Positions 1 through 7,277 of a stretch of DNA of 23,574 nucleotides are shown here, one piece after another. Origin of the DNA: Myxococcales bacterium (GTDB taxonomy: Bacteria; Myxococcota_C; UBA6777). A program made the translations under genes and the position numbers. Under the pieces are notes generated by a model that searched no databases, was not told the DNA's origin, and saw only the letters and a program-made list of their open reading frames with translations. Each line of letters starts with the position of its first letter. Position 1 is the stretch's first letter. The stretch spans positions 1 through 23,574 of the forward strand of contig JALTMC010000181.1 of the NCBI GenBank assembly GCA_027005175.1, given 5' to 3'.

Positions 1-5
1 ACCGG

Positions 6-28
6 GTGCGATCCCAAAGAGGAGGACA
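6..28 (+). repeat. Left terminal inverted repeat
   Basis: This 23-bp sequence starts GTGCGATCCCAAA and pairs with 512-534 in inverted orientation with three mismatches. Confidence 0.75.
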
Positions 29-72
29 AATCTGTGAGAACTTGCGACTTGCGACTTTGCCCGTAAGATAAA

Positions 73-514
73 ATGTACAGAGATTCAGTGTTCCCAATCT
101 ATAAAAACTCTGGAGCAACCAATGATGTGAAAATTCGACTCACATCTAAGTGGTTTGAAAAGATGCGGCGGACTTTGCGTCAAGGAAAGGTGGAAGAAGT
201 GATAGAGGAAGTAAAACAATTGGCAACAGGCCGTCAAAAGAGAGCATCACAAGAAGTTGGAGTACTTCGAGGGACACCTGGAGAGAATGCGCTACCAGCA
301 GTTTCGTGAAGAAAATATTCCATTGGGGTCAGGAGCAGTAGAAAGTGCAGTGCGTCGTATCATCAATCAAAGGCTCAAAGGCCCCGGAATCATTTGGCTT
401 GAGGACTCTGCACAAGCGATGTTGCTTTTACGAGCATATCAAAAGGCTGGTCGTTGGGATGAGTTTATCAGGATAACGATCGCAAATCTCTCGAAAGTAG
501 GCGAAGTGGGCTGA
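73..514 (+). pseudogene. Transposase C-terminal remnant, frameshifted (ISKra4-like)
   Basis: Two overlapping reading frames give one continuous transposase tail. The first (from 73) contains a basic segment with LRQGKVEEVIEEV. The second (in frame through 257-514) contains YFEGHLERMRYQQF, then IPLGSGAVESAVRRI and RLKGPGIIW, and ends LLLRAYQKAGRWDEF. The GSGAVES block followed by RLKGxGxxW is characteristic of ISKra4-like transposases. The frame changes between roughly 200 and 257. The N-terminal catalytic part is missing and both terminal repeats are close by, so this is an internally deleted and decayed copy that cannot make an active enzyme. Family assignment is from motif memory, and a related DDE family is possible. 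Confidence 0.75.
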
Positions 515-534
515 CCCCCTTTTTGGGATCGCAC
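512..534 (-). repeat. Right terminal inverted repeat
   Basis: The reverse complement starts GTGCGATCCCAAA and matches 6-28 at 20 of 23 positions. It overlaps the stop codon of the transposase remnant at 512-514. Confidence 0.75.
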
Positions 535-616
535 TCCCTGTAGATTGTGAAAGGGGCTTTACGCGACTTCGGGTAAGTTCCCATGAAATGTGCAACCAGA
601 GACAAACTTACTCTGT

Positions 617-660
617 CCCAGAAAGAGTGAAAGTTAAGTATCTCAACCCACCGTGCTTTG
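617..660 (+). repeat. Isolated diverged copy of the 44-bp repeat
   Basis: This copy begins CCCAGAAAGAGTGAAAGTTA and shares the GTATCTCAACCC core with the array at 761-936. A 100-bp unrelated stretch separates it from the array. Confidence 0.75.
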
Positions 661-748
661 TGCTTAGACAAGCCTATTCTATTTTTAAAGGCGAAGGTGC
701 CTCGGTCGAGTTGTGGTCGAACAAACACAACCCTAAATTCTAGCGATG

Positions 749-766
749 TCTGGACTCGAGTCCAGA
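749..766. other. Perfect 18-bp palindrome
   Basis: TCTGGACTCGAGTCCAGA is its own reverse complement. It abuts and slightly overlaps the first unit of the 44-bp repeat array, so it could be a protein-binding site or recombination-related junction. Function unknown. Confidence 0.7.
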
Positions 767-936
767 AAGAGTGACAGTTCAGTATCTTAACCCGCCCTAT
801 CTAGCCCAAAAAGAGGGACAGTTCAGTATCTTAACTCACCCTATCTAGCCCAAAAAGAGGGACAGTTCAGTATCTTAGCCCACCCTATCTAGCCCAGAAA
901 AAGTGAACGTTCAGTATCTCAATCCGCCGTGTTTAG
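761..936 (+). repeat. Four tandem 44-bp repeats
   Basis: Units lie at 761-804, 805-848, 849-892 and 893-936, all exactly 44 bp and head to tail. Each starts near CC(C)A(G/A)AAA(G/A)AG and contains GTTCAGTATCT; each ends in a T-rich TAG. The middle two differ at only a few bases and the outer two are more diverged. There are no unique spacers, so this is not CRISPR. Possible explanations are duplicated transposon ends, iteron-like binding sites or a neutral minisatellite. Confidence 0.9.
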
Positions 937-952
937 CCCAGCCTTGTGGGCT
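935..952. other. Hairpin after the repeat array
   Basis: AGCCCA and TGGGCT form a 6-bp stem around a 6-base loop directly after the last 44-bp unit. No T-run follows, so an intrinsic terminator is not supported. Confidence 0.45.
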
Positions 953-984
953 TATACCCAGCTATATCTTCTTTGGTTTTCCAG

Positions 985-1004
985 CCTCGTACTTCAGTGC
1001 GAGG
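985..1004. other. Stable hairpin with a TTCA tetraloop
   Basis: CCTCGTAC and GTGCGAGG form an 8-bp stem with one G-T pair around TTCA. No T-run follows on the plus strand. Its role is unknown. Confidence 0.45.
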
Positions 1005-1147
1005 GGTCATAAAGAGGGTGAAGACCAACACATTTCAAAGCCATCGTCGTTGTGGGAACCTTCCAATACCCTACGCGAGTGCTGAGAATAGACTTGACTC
1101 TTCCCCGTTTTTATTCATAGTTAAGATTGCATAGAACTTGTGACCAT

Positions 1148-1897
1148 ATGGATAAAAGAATGCGATTGTTTTGGTTAGTTTGTTGTGTTGGGTTGAGTAC
1201 GATTGGATTGTTTATGGGTTGTGGAAGCACTCCGATTAAGCCCCTCACAGATGCGACATTTCGGTTAGAGAGCCAGACATTAACAGCTTGTAAAAAGCTC
1301 GCAAAGAAAGAGGCTTGCACGTCCAATCTGGTCGGTGTAATCGACCAGAGAGGGGTCTCCGAACCGGGAGAGACGGTGGCAGATTGTACCCAGTGTGTCT
1401 TCAATCAAAAGTTTACCCTTTTGGATGGCAAGGGGGCTCGTCACATTTTCTACTACAAGCTGCCTGACAGCGGTGTGATTCCAGTAACTCTCGCAGAGAA
1501 GGTGCGGATGACCTATATCGAAGCCGACCGAATTGGCGGGGGTTATGCGATGAGTTTACACGACAGCAAGGACAAACTGATCGCAGCCATCTCCAGTGGC
1601 CCCGGTGGTCAGTTGCTAATCGACCAAAAGCTACTGGCTCAGATAAACATCACCACAGAGAGTACCAAGATCGCAGGTACAGAAAAAACCGAATGTGGCA
1701 CGAAGGTCTATCGCGCCCTCAATCTCTCCATTGGAGAGAAGTCCATCAGCGTTGTCCCTGGCACCACTAAGGAAATCACCAGCATCAAGACCTATCGTTT
1801 CACCAACGTCAACCGCTTCAATTGGCAAAACTCTACATGCTCCGACCGCACCACCCCCTTCGCCTTCATCCTCTATCGAACAGCAAGTTCGAAGTAA
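1148..1897 (+). CDS. Predicted lipoprotein of unknown function
   Basis: This 249-residue protein starts with a basic n-region and a hydrophobic stretch (about residues 7-24), then a lipobox-like LFMGC with Cys25 as the predicted lipidation site; it is therefore probably anchored in the outer or inner membrane. The mature part has several cysteines (around ACKKLAKKEAC and DCTQC) that could form disulfides in the periplasm. I recognise no family. The ATG at 1148 is chosen because it places the signal peptide correctly; ATG 1160 is an alternative, and neither has a strong ribosome binding site. Real coding is supported by the lipobox and length; function is unknown. Confidence 0.7.
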   Translation: MDKRMRLFWLVCCVGLSTIGLFMGCGSTPIKPLTDATFRLESQTLTACKKLAKKEACTSNLVGVIDQRGVSEPGETVADCTQCVFNQKFTLLDGKGARHIFYYKLPDSGVIPVTLAEKVRMTYIEADRIGGGYAMSLHDSKDKLIAAISSGPGGQLLIDQKLLAQINITTESTKIAGTEKTECGTKVYRALNLSIGEKSISVVPGTTKEITSIKTYRFTNVNRFNWQNSTCSDRTTPFAFILYRTASSK

Positions 1898-1950
1898 TCA
1901 TAATTCTCACAACTTGGAACTTGCACGAAAGAGAAGCACCACCCAGCCCG

Positions 1951-2104
1951 CTCGAACTTCGAAGCCATACCTCGAAGGCCGCCCCAAAGTGGTGAGGATG
2001 CGAGCCCAATCTCGCCCGGAGTTCATACTCGAACCGCGAAGCCATACCTCGAAGGCCGCCCCAAAGTGGTGAGGATGCGAGCCCAATCTCGCCCGGAGTT
2101 CATA
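1951..2104 (+). repeat. 77-bp tandem duplication
   Basis: Units 1951-2027 and 2028-2104 are identical except for two bases near their starts. The unit contains GAAGCCATACCTCGAAGGCC. It lies in the spacer between the lipoprotein gene and pdxH. Open frames running through it on either strand are by-products of the duplication. Apart from this repeat I see nothing clear in 1898-2201. Confidence 0.9.
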
Positions 2105-2201
2105 ACTCATGACCTTCTCCTTGACCAATCCTTAAAATCATGTCAGTCAAAGATGGGTTTGGAGAATTGGTATATCCTGTTGGTGTGAAAAGGTGATGAA
2201 G

Positions 2202-2849
2202 ATGCCCCAAGATAAGAATGTGACAAAACCATCCGAAAACTATACAGAGACTCCTTTGCGACTGGAAGACCTAGCACCTCATCCGATGGCCCAATTTCGT
2301 TCATGGATGAAAGATGCCAAGGCGACTGGGGAGCCGATGCCTGAAGCGATGTCTATCGCAACAGCAACACCCGAGGGGATTCCATCAACACGGATGGTGC
2401 TATGCAAAGGGTGTGATGAAAATGGCTTTGTGTTTTATACCAATTATGGAAGTCAGAAGTCCCGAGAGTTAGAGAGTAATCCCTACGCCACGTTGTTGTT
2501 CCACTGGAAGCCCTTGGCCCGGCAAGTTCAGATCACCGGAACAGTGGAGCGTGTCCCACGCGAGATGTCGGAGGCTTACTTCGCAACCAGGCCGCGAGGA
2601 AGTCAGATTGGTGCGTGGGCATCTCCACAGAGTCAACCGACTTCACATGTTGCTATGATCGCAGAATACGCTGCTATTGAAGAACGATTTGAAGGAAGAT
2701 CGGTCACCACCCCACCAAACTGGGGTGGGTATCTCATTCGCCCCACCTCTTTTCAATTCTGGCAGGGGAGAAGTAGCCGCTTTCACGATCGATTTCAATA
2801 CAACCAGCAACCCGACCGCACCTGGACGATCACACGACTAGCACCTTGA
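2202..2849 (+). CDS. pdxH: Pyridoxamine 5'-phosphate oxidase
   Basis: This cytoplasmic FMN enzyme oxidises pyridoxine or pyridoxamine 5'-phosphate to pyridoxal 5'-phosphate, the last step of PLP synthesis and salvage. The protein has about 215 residues, close to the family norm. Recognisable blocks are ATATPEGIPSTRMVLCKG and GFVFYTNYGSQKS (FMN phosphate contacts), LLFHWKPLARQVQITG, RPRGSQIGAWASPQS, then WGGYLIRP, FQFWQGR and RFHDRF, and the typical C-terminal RLAP. All key blocks are present, so it should be active. I prefer the ATG at 2202 because AAAAGGTGAT just upstream is a fair Shine-Dalgarno; GTG 2193 and ATG 2196 are alternatives. The gene stands alone between a lipoprotein and a kinase. 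Confidence 0.93.
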   Translation: MPQDKNVTKPSENYTETPLRLEDLAPHPMAQFRSWMKDAKATGEPMPEAMSIATATPEGIPSTRMVLCKGCDENGFVFYTNYGSQKSRELESNPYATLLFHWKPLARQVQITGTVERVPREMSEAYFATRPRGSQIGAWASPQSQPTSHVAMIAEYAAIEERFEGRSVTTPPNWGGYLIRPTSFQFWQGRSSRFHDRFQYNQQPDRTWTITRLAP

Positions 2850-2964
2850 CTTTTTACCGCGAGAGGAGTCGAGTAGACAGAGAAATGATGCTGAAATAGC
2901 ACACAGGTTCTTGAAGAGAGAGAGCAACCTCTACACATACAAGCATGGAGGAGTTCAAGTTACA

Positions 2965-4983
2965 ATGACGACAACGACCCTCATCACAGCACAAAAATGC
3001 CCCAACTGTGATGCTGATTTAACAGAGCTTCGTCGTTTAACACGGCCACCCACGTTTTGTTTGCAGTGCCGATTTCCCATCATACTGATTGCTGGAAAAT
3101 ACAAGTTAACTCGCGTGTTGGGAGAGGGAGGGTTTGGCACCGTTTATCTGGCAGAACACATTCGCCTGAAACGCAACGCAGAGCGTGTCGTAAAGATCAT
3201 CAAGCAGGAAGTCTTTGCCCGAGATGGTATGGAAGAACGCTTCACTCGTGAAGTGCAGGTGACCTCCGATCTCTCCCAGCGCAACGAACATATCGTTCGG
3301 ATCTATGATGACTTCGGCGATGTTCCAATGTTGGGTAACTTTTATGTGATGGAGTACCTGGAAGGAGAGCCGCTGGGTCAGTACCTCTTGGATCCCAAGA
3401 ATGTCCCTCCTCTGTCCTGGACCATCGATATCTTTTCGCAGTTGTGCGATGCCATGCAGGCCGCTCACGAAGATGGCGTGATCCACCGGGATCTAAAGCC
3501 CGACAATATATTGTTGATCAAGCGTCGAAAGAACCCATATTTTGTAAAGGTTCTCGACTTTGGTATTGCCAAGCCAATGCAAGATAGCGGACGCACGGAC
3601 ATCAACTTAACACAGGGTGCTCTTGGAACACCGATGTATATGCCACCCGAGCAGGCCATGAACAAGCCCGTGGATGGACGTTCTGATATCTACTCGATGG
3701 GCATTATACTGTTTGAAATGTTAACAGGACAGCATCCCTTCATCCCTATTGGTCGTGAGCACACTCTCACTCCGATTGAGTTACTCACCTCACAGATGAT
3801 GCACGCACCACCCTCACCGCGAGAGTTGCGGCCCGATCTCAACATCCCCAAAGCAGTGGAAGAAGTGGTCATCAAAGCGCTCGCCAAGCAACCCGACAAC
3901 CGCTACCAATCTGTGGAAGAATTTTGGGATGCCCTCGCCAAATCCTCTCCTGCAGACTCTCAGGCTCATGTCGTGGCATTGACTCACACAGAGAAGCCTC
4001 CAATGCCAACCCCTGTATCGAGTGGTCCACAAGTCGGACCAAACGCCATGCGCACCACCTTTGCAGCAGCCCGAGACCTGCCTGATGATGTGGCCCAAAT
4101 GTCTTCCGAGAAAGTCTTGTCTTTGCCTCCCACAGGAGAGCATATCCTGTCAAACCAAGAAGGCATCCCAACCCCTGCTCCGTCTTATGAAAATGCCCTC
4201 GCCATAGAGCCTCCCGAACGCAAGACCCAAAGCCGGAAGAAACAAGGGAGCCAACGGTGGTTCTGGGCTATTTTGACTCTCTTACTGGTCACAGGTGGAG
4301 GCTTCTTCGCAAAGGGATTCTTCTCCTCCCCAAAAAAACAGCCTCCCCCCCAACAAAAACGCAAGCTCCTTGTACAAGCCAAGAAACCAAAGCAAGAGAA
4401 GCCCCCAGCACAGTCCAAAAAACCAAAGCAGGGGAGACCTCATCGATCAGCAAAGCCTGTTATTACAAAACAAGACACAAACACAGAAAAAGAGACAAAC
4501 GACGATGATGATGACACATCGGATGTACTCAAGAAAAACAAAGTACAGGTTGTGCGCCCACGCCTGAGACAACGTCGGCGGCGAAGGCCTCACCATCATC
4601 ACCACCGCCGCAAAAGGCATCGACCTCACCATCATCACCGCCGCCGCCGCAAAAGGCGAAATCCTCGAAAGGTCAAGCCAGCACCAAGACGTCCAACAGC
4701 ACCACCCAACGGCTGCGCACCTGGACAAACTCGTCTGCGGATACGTCCCTGCTCCCAAGGCGGGGGGCGCATTGTTGTCACGATTGGGAATAAGGAGACA
4801 AAGTACCAAGCAAGGCAGACCATCTGTGTCTCCCAAAGAGCCGGAGAACTTGGAGTAGGCCAACCAGCCTGTCGAGAGTGTATTATTCAGTTAAAAACCC
4901 AACAGTCCACCGTGTACTTGTATCTCAAAGATCAAAACGATAAAAATAGGAAGTTGTCCCTCAACTACTGTCGCAGCAAATGA
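2965..4983 (+). CDS. Membrane Ser/Thr protein kinase with N-terminal zinc ribbon
   Basis: This 672-residue Hanks-type kinase begins with a zinc ribbon (Cys12, Cys15, Cys32, Cys35). The kinase domain spans about 46-325: glycine loop GEGGFG (53-58), probable ATP lysine K77, HRDLKPDN (174-181), DFG (198-200), and GTPMYMPPEQ with DGRSDIYSMG. A proline-rich linker follows, then one membrane helix (about 431-452), so the C-terminal third should be periplasmic. That part is Lys/Pro-rich, then acidic, then has an Arg/His-rich tract (about 534-569), and ends in a roughly 90-residue region with several cysteines. The ATG at 2965 is preferred over an upstream TTG because GGAGGAG lies 11 bases before it. 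It may act with the regulator downstream or the PP2C phosphatase at 12168; substrates are unknown. Confidence 0.9.
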   Translation: MTTTTLITAQKCPNCDADLTELRRLTRPPTFCLQCRFPIILIAGKYKLTRVLGEGGFGTVYLAEHIRLKRNAERVVKIIKQEVFARDGMEERFTREVQVTSDLSQRNEHIVRIYDDFGDVPMLGNFYVMEYLEGEPLGQYLLDPKNVPPLSWTIDIFSQLCDAMQAAHEDGVIHRDLKPDNILLIKRRKNPYFVKVLDFGIAKPMQDSGRTDINLTQGALGTPMYMPPEQAMNKPVDGRSDIYSMGIILFEMLTGQHPFIPIGREHTLTPIELLTSQMMHAPPSPRELRPDLNIPKAVEEVVIKALAKQPDNRYQSVEEFWDALAKSSPADSQAHVVALTHTEKPPMPTPVSSGPQVGPNAMRTTFAAARDLPDDVAQMSSEKVLSLPPTGEHILSNQEGIPTPAPSYENALAIEPPERKTQSRKKQGSQRWFWAILTLLLVTGGGFFAKGFFSSPKKQPPPQQKRKLLVQAKKPKQEKPPAQSKKPKQGRPHRSAKPVITKQDTNTEKETNDDDDDTSDVLKKNKVQVVRPRLRQRRRRRPHHHHHRRKRHRPHHHHRRRRKRRNPRKVKPAPRRPTAPPNGCAPGQTRLRIRPCSQGGGRIVVTIGNKETKYQARQTICVSQRAGELGVGQPACRECIIQLKTQQSTVYLYLKDQNDKNRKLSLNYCRSK

Positions 4984-5079
4984 TAGCGGAAGAAACGTAG
5001 AAAATCGTTTGGAGTTCAAGCGGACTTGATGAATATTTCCTTTGGGGTGAGCCAAGAATCAAAAGGAGAGGAGTAGAGT

Positions 5080-6474
5080 ATGAGTCGAATCCTGGTGATC
5101 GACGACAATGAGACCATGCGAGAAGGAATGGCTCTCCCCATCAAAAAGATGGGTCATTCGGTAGAAACAGCATCAGGTGGACGTCAGGGTGTTGCTCTCT
5201 TTCGACCAGGAGAAACCGATCTTGTCATCACTGATCTGAAGATGGACGATCTGGACGGACTTGGGGTCATCAAAGCAGTCAAAGAGCAAGATCCCGAAGC
5301 CCTTATCATTGTCGTTACTGCATTTGGAACCATCGATGTTGCGGTGGAAGCGATGCAAGCAGGAGCCTTCGACTTTATCACAAAGCCCTTCCCTCTGGAT
5401 CTGTTGAGAGCCAAAGTCAGTAAAGCCCTTGACCGCCGACAGCTCACATTACAGGCCACAAGATTGAAGGCCGAAAATGAGATCCTGCGAGAAGAACTCG
5501 CAGCTCCTTATGCAACCCAAGAGATCATCGGAACATGTCCGCCTATGCAGCGGGTATTTAAGATGATAAAAAAGGTCGCAGCCACTGATACAACCGTTCA
5601 TATCTTTGGAGAGAGTGGAACAGGAAAAGAACTCGTGGCCCGGGCTGTTCACCTACACAGTCCCCGACGGGATGGCCCTTTTATCAAAGTCAGCTGTAGT
5701 GCTTTGACAGAAACACTTCTTGAAAGTGAGTTGTTCGGCCATGAAAAGGGAGCCTTCACCAACGCACACAAACGCAAGCTTGGACGTTTTGAACTCGCCA
5801 ATGGAGGCACCTTATTTCTTGATGAGATCGGTGATATATCACCAGCCGTTCAGGTCAAGTTGTTGCGTGTTTTGCAGGAGAGAGAGTTCGAACGCGTTGG
5901 AGGAGAGCAGACCATCTCGATCGACGTTCGAATCGTCAGTGCCACCAACAAAGATCTCCAAGAAGAGGTTGATGCCGGACGATTCCGTGAAGACCTCTTT
6001 TATCGATTGCATATCTTACCCATCACACTTCCACCTTTGCGCAATCGGATCGAAGATATCGAGGTTTTGATCAAGCATTTCATGCAAAAGCTCAAAACTC
6101 GCACACGCCATGAGATTGAAAACGTAGAACCTGAAGTGTATGAAGTACTTCAAAAATACACTTGGCCCGGCAATGTTCGACAGCTTGAGAATGTGATGGA
6201 GCAGGTCCTTGTGTTGGCTGAAGGTAGTACCCTGACGGTTGCGGATCTACCGGTCTATATCACCAATGTAAAACCACCCACCTTAAAAGCCGACAACAAC
6301 CTCTTTGCATCACTTGGCGATCGCACTCTACCCCAGATCCTCGACGATCTGGAGCGTCAGTTTATCCTCCAAGCCTTCGAACGAGCCAAAGGAGTCAAGA
6401 CCGAAACGGCCCGTGTTCTCGGCATCAAAACATCAGCCCTGTATTACAAACTGGAAAAATATGGGATCTCGTAA
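5080..6474 (+). CDS. NtrC-family sigma-54-dependent response regulator
   Basis: The 464-residue protein has a receiver (about 1-120) with acidic pair D8/D9, phospho-acceptor D52 (VITDLKMDD), T80 and K102. A AAA+ domain (about 147-385) follows with Walker A GESGTGKE (177-184), Walker B LFLDE (245-249) and VSATNKDL. A Fis-type helix-turn-helix ends the protein ([20 protein letters not shown]). It should bind enhancer sites and drive sigma-54 promoters after phosphorylation. The sigma-54-contacting loop reads GAFTNA instead of GAFTGA (224-229). The start is well supported by AAAAGGAGAGG upstream. The cognate histidine kinase is not in the window; the neighbouring Ser/Thr kinase is the nearest signalling gene. 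Confidence 0.93.
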   Translation: MSRILVIDDNETMREGMALPIKKMGHSVETASGGRQGVALFRPGETDLVITDLKMDDLDGLGVIKAVKEQDPEALIIVVTAFGTIDVAVEAMQAGAFDFITKPFPLDLLRAKVSKALDRRQLTLQATRLKAENEILREELAAPYATQEIIGTCPPMQRVFKMIKKVAATDTTVHIFGESGTGKELVARAVHLHSPRRDGPFIKVSCSALTETLLESELFGHEKGAFTNAHKRKLGRFELANGGTLFLDEIGDISPAVQVKLLRVLQEREFERVGGEQTISIDVRIVSATNKDLQEEVDAGRFREDLFYRLHILPITLPPLRNRIEDIEVLIKHFMQKLKTRTRHEIENVEPEVYEVLQKYTWPGNVRQLENVMEQVLVLAEGSTLTVADLPVYITNVKPPTLKADNNLFASLGDRTLPQILDDLERQFILQAFERAKGVKTETARVLGIKTSALYYKLEKYGIS

Positions 6475-6566
6475 GATTGATAAGGGCGTGTAACGAAATA
6501 AGCTGGGGCAAGCATCCAAGAATACAACACCCAACGAAAGAAATTTGGCCTCATTTAGCGATAGCT

Positions 6567-7277
6567 CTAAGGAACGAGAGTGCCTGGCAAGTATGCGCCG
6601 AGACTATCATGAAATCGTTGCGCTTCAGAACAAATCGCAACAATTTGAGGCCATTCTTGTACGAGAATACCTTGTATGGCTTTGTATGACCTAGTATCTT
6701 TCCTTACCCGCCCATTCTTTCTTCGAACCAACCTTTTCCCGCTTCGCTTTTTATTGATGAGTAAAGAAGCTGGGTCCACCTGACATTCAAGACAGAGATT
6801 GTCTTCCAGAGAAGAGTCACATGGAACAACATGTGGATCATCAGGAAAGAGCCCTGCCAAGACCCATGCTTCTGTAGACTTTGAGGGAATACAAAATATC
6901 GTCTTTGATGGAAGAGTGTCTTCCCCTAACCACGATAAGATCATTGTCCGTAATGCATCAGTTGTCGCTGACGGATGAGGACAAGGCTGTACACAAGCGA
7001 CTTCACGATCATCTGCTACATCTGCATCAACATGAACAATAAGCACATCAGTATTCTCTAGCCCCCCGCTCGATAAAATACCACCTTGTTCACTGCTCTG
7101 TTGACACCAAGCTCTCACCCCTTTCCAACCTCCACCAAAGGTTCCTTGGTCTCCACCAAATAAACTTCGCTCTGGCTGAATCTGAGTCAGAATAAAGTCA
7201 TCGAGTTGAGCAGCTATTGCAGCTTCAATGACGATGGTATCTGTTGGCCCTTCACACACCAGTTGAATACTAAACAT
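6567..7277 (-). CDS. TOPRIM-like protein paired with an ATPase
   Basis: This 236-residue protein resembles small TOPRIM nuclease-like partners (DUF4276/DUF4435/RloB-type) of SMC-like ATPases. The N-terminal LVCEGPTDTIVIEA supplies the TOPRIM glutamate (E9). LIVHVDADVADD supplies the D-x-D pair (D84, D86), and PSKSTEAWVLAGLFPD resembles the helix after it in these families. The C-terminus is basic (NKKRSGKRLVRRKNGRVRK), consistent with nucleic acid binding. The ATG at 7277 overlaps the end of the upstream ATPase gene by eight bases, so the two are very likely co-translated; an in-frame GTG at 7289 is an alternative. By analogy with OLD, AbiL and PARIS it could be the effector of an anti-phage system. 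The exact family is uncertain. Confidence 0.72.
   Translation of the reverse strand: MFSIQLVCEGPTDTIVIEAAIAAQLDDFILTQIQPERSLFGGDQGTFGGGWKGVRAWCQQSSEQGGILSSGGLENTDVLIVHVDADVADDREVACVQPCPHPSATTDALRTMILSWLGEDTLPSKTIFCIPSKSTEAWVLAGLFPDDPHVVPCDSSLEDNLCLECQVDPASLLINKKRSGKRLVRRKNGRVRKDTRSYKAIQGILVQEWPQIVAICSEAQRFHDSLGAYLPGTLVP

Larger units (their letters stand above)
6..534. mobile_element. Short IS-derived element with terminal inverted repeats
   Basis: Near-matching inverted repeats bound this 529-bp unit: positions 6-28 match the reverse complement of 512-534 at 20 of 23 bases, sharing the uninterrupted core GTGCGATCCCAAA. Between them is only the C-terminal part of a transposase, in two frames. 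The right repeat begins inside the transposase stop codon, as in compact insertion sequences. I infer an internally deleted, non-autonomous insertion sequence (MITE-like), probably of the ISKra4 type. No target duplication can be judged because only five bases are available on the left. Confidence 0.7.
540..1147. other. Non-coding, repeat-rich interval
   Basis: About 600 bases between the transposon remnant and the lipoprotein gene hold no convincing coding region; the small open frames here lack family resemblance and good ribosome binding sites. The interval contains five copies of a 44-bp repeat, a perfect 18-bp palindrome and two stable hairpins, listed separately. It looks like a structured or transposon-derived spacer. 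Confidence 0.6.

Noticed and set aside
761-936. 44-bp repeats as a CRISPR array
   Set aside because: The units are directly adjacent with no unique spacers and there are no cas genes.
985-1004. Hairpin as an intrinsic terminator
   Set aside because: No T-run follows on either strand.
1907-2128. Small open frames across the 77-bp duplication
   Set aside because: They simply contain the repeated peptide encoded by the duplication, with no ribosome binding site or family match.
4447-4863. Minus-strand open frame inside the kinase gene
   Set aside because: It is opposite the low-complexity Arg/His-coding region; its length comes from that composition.
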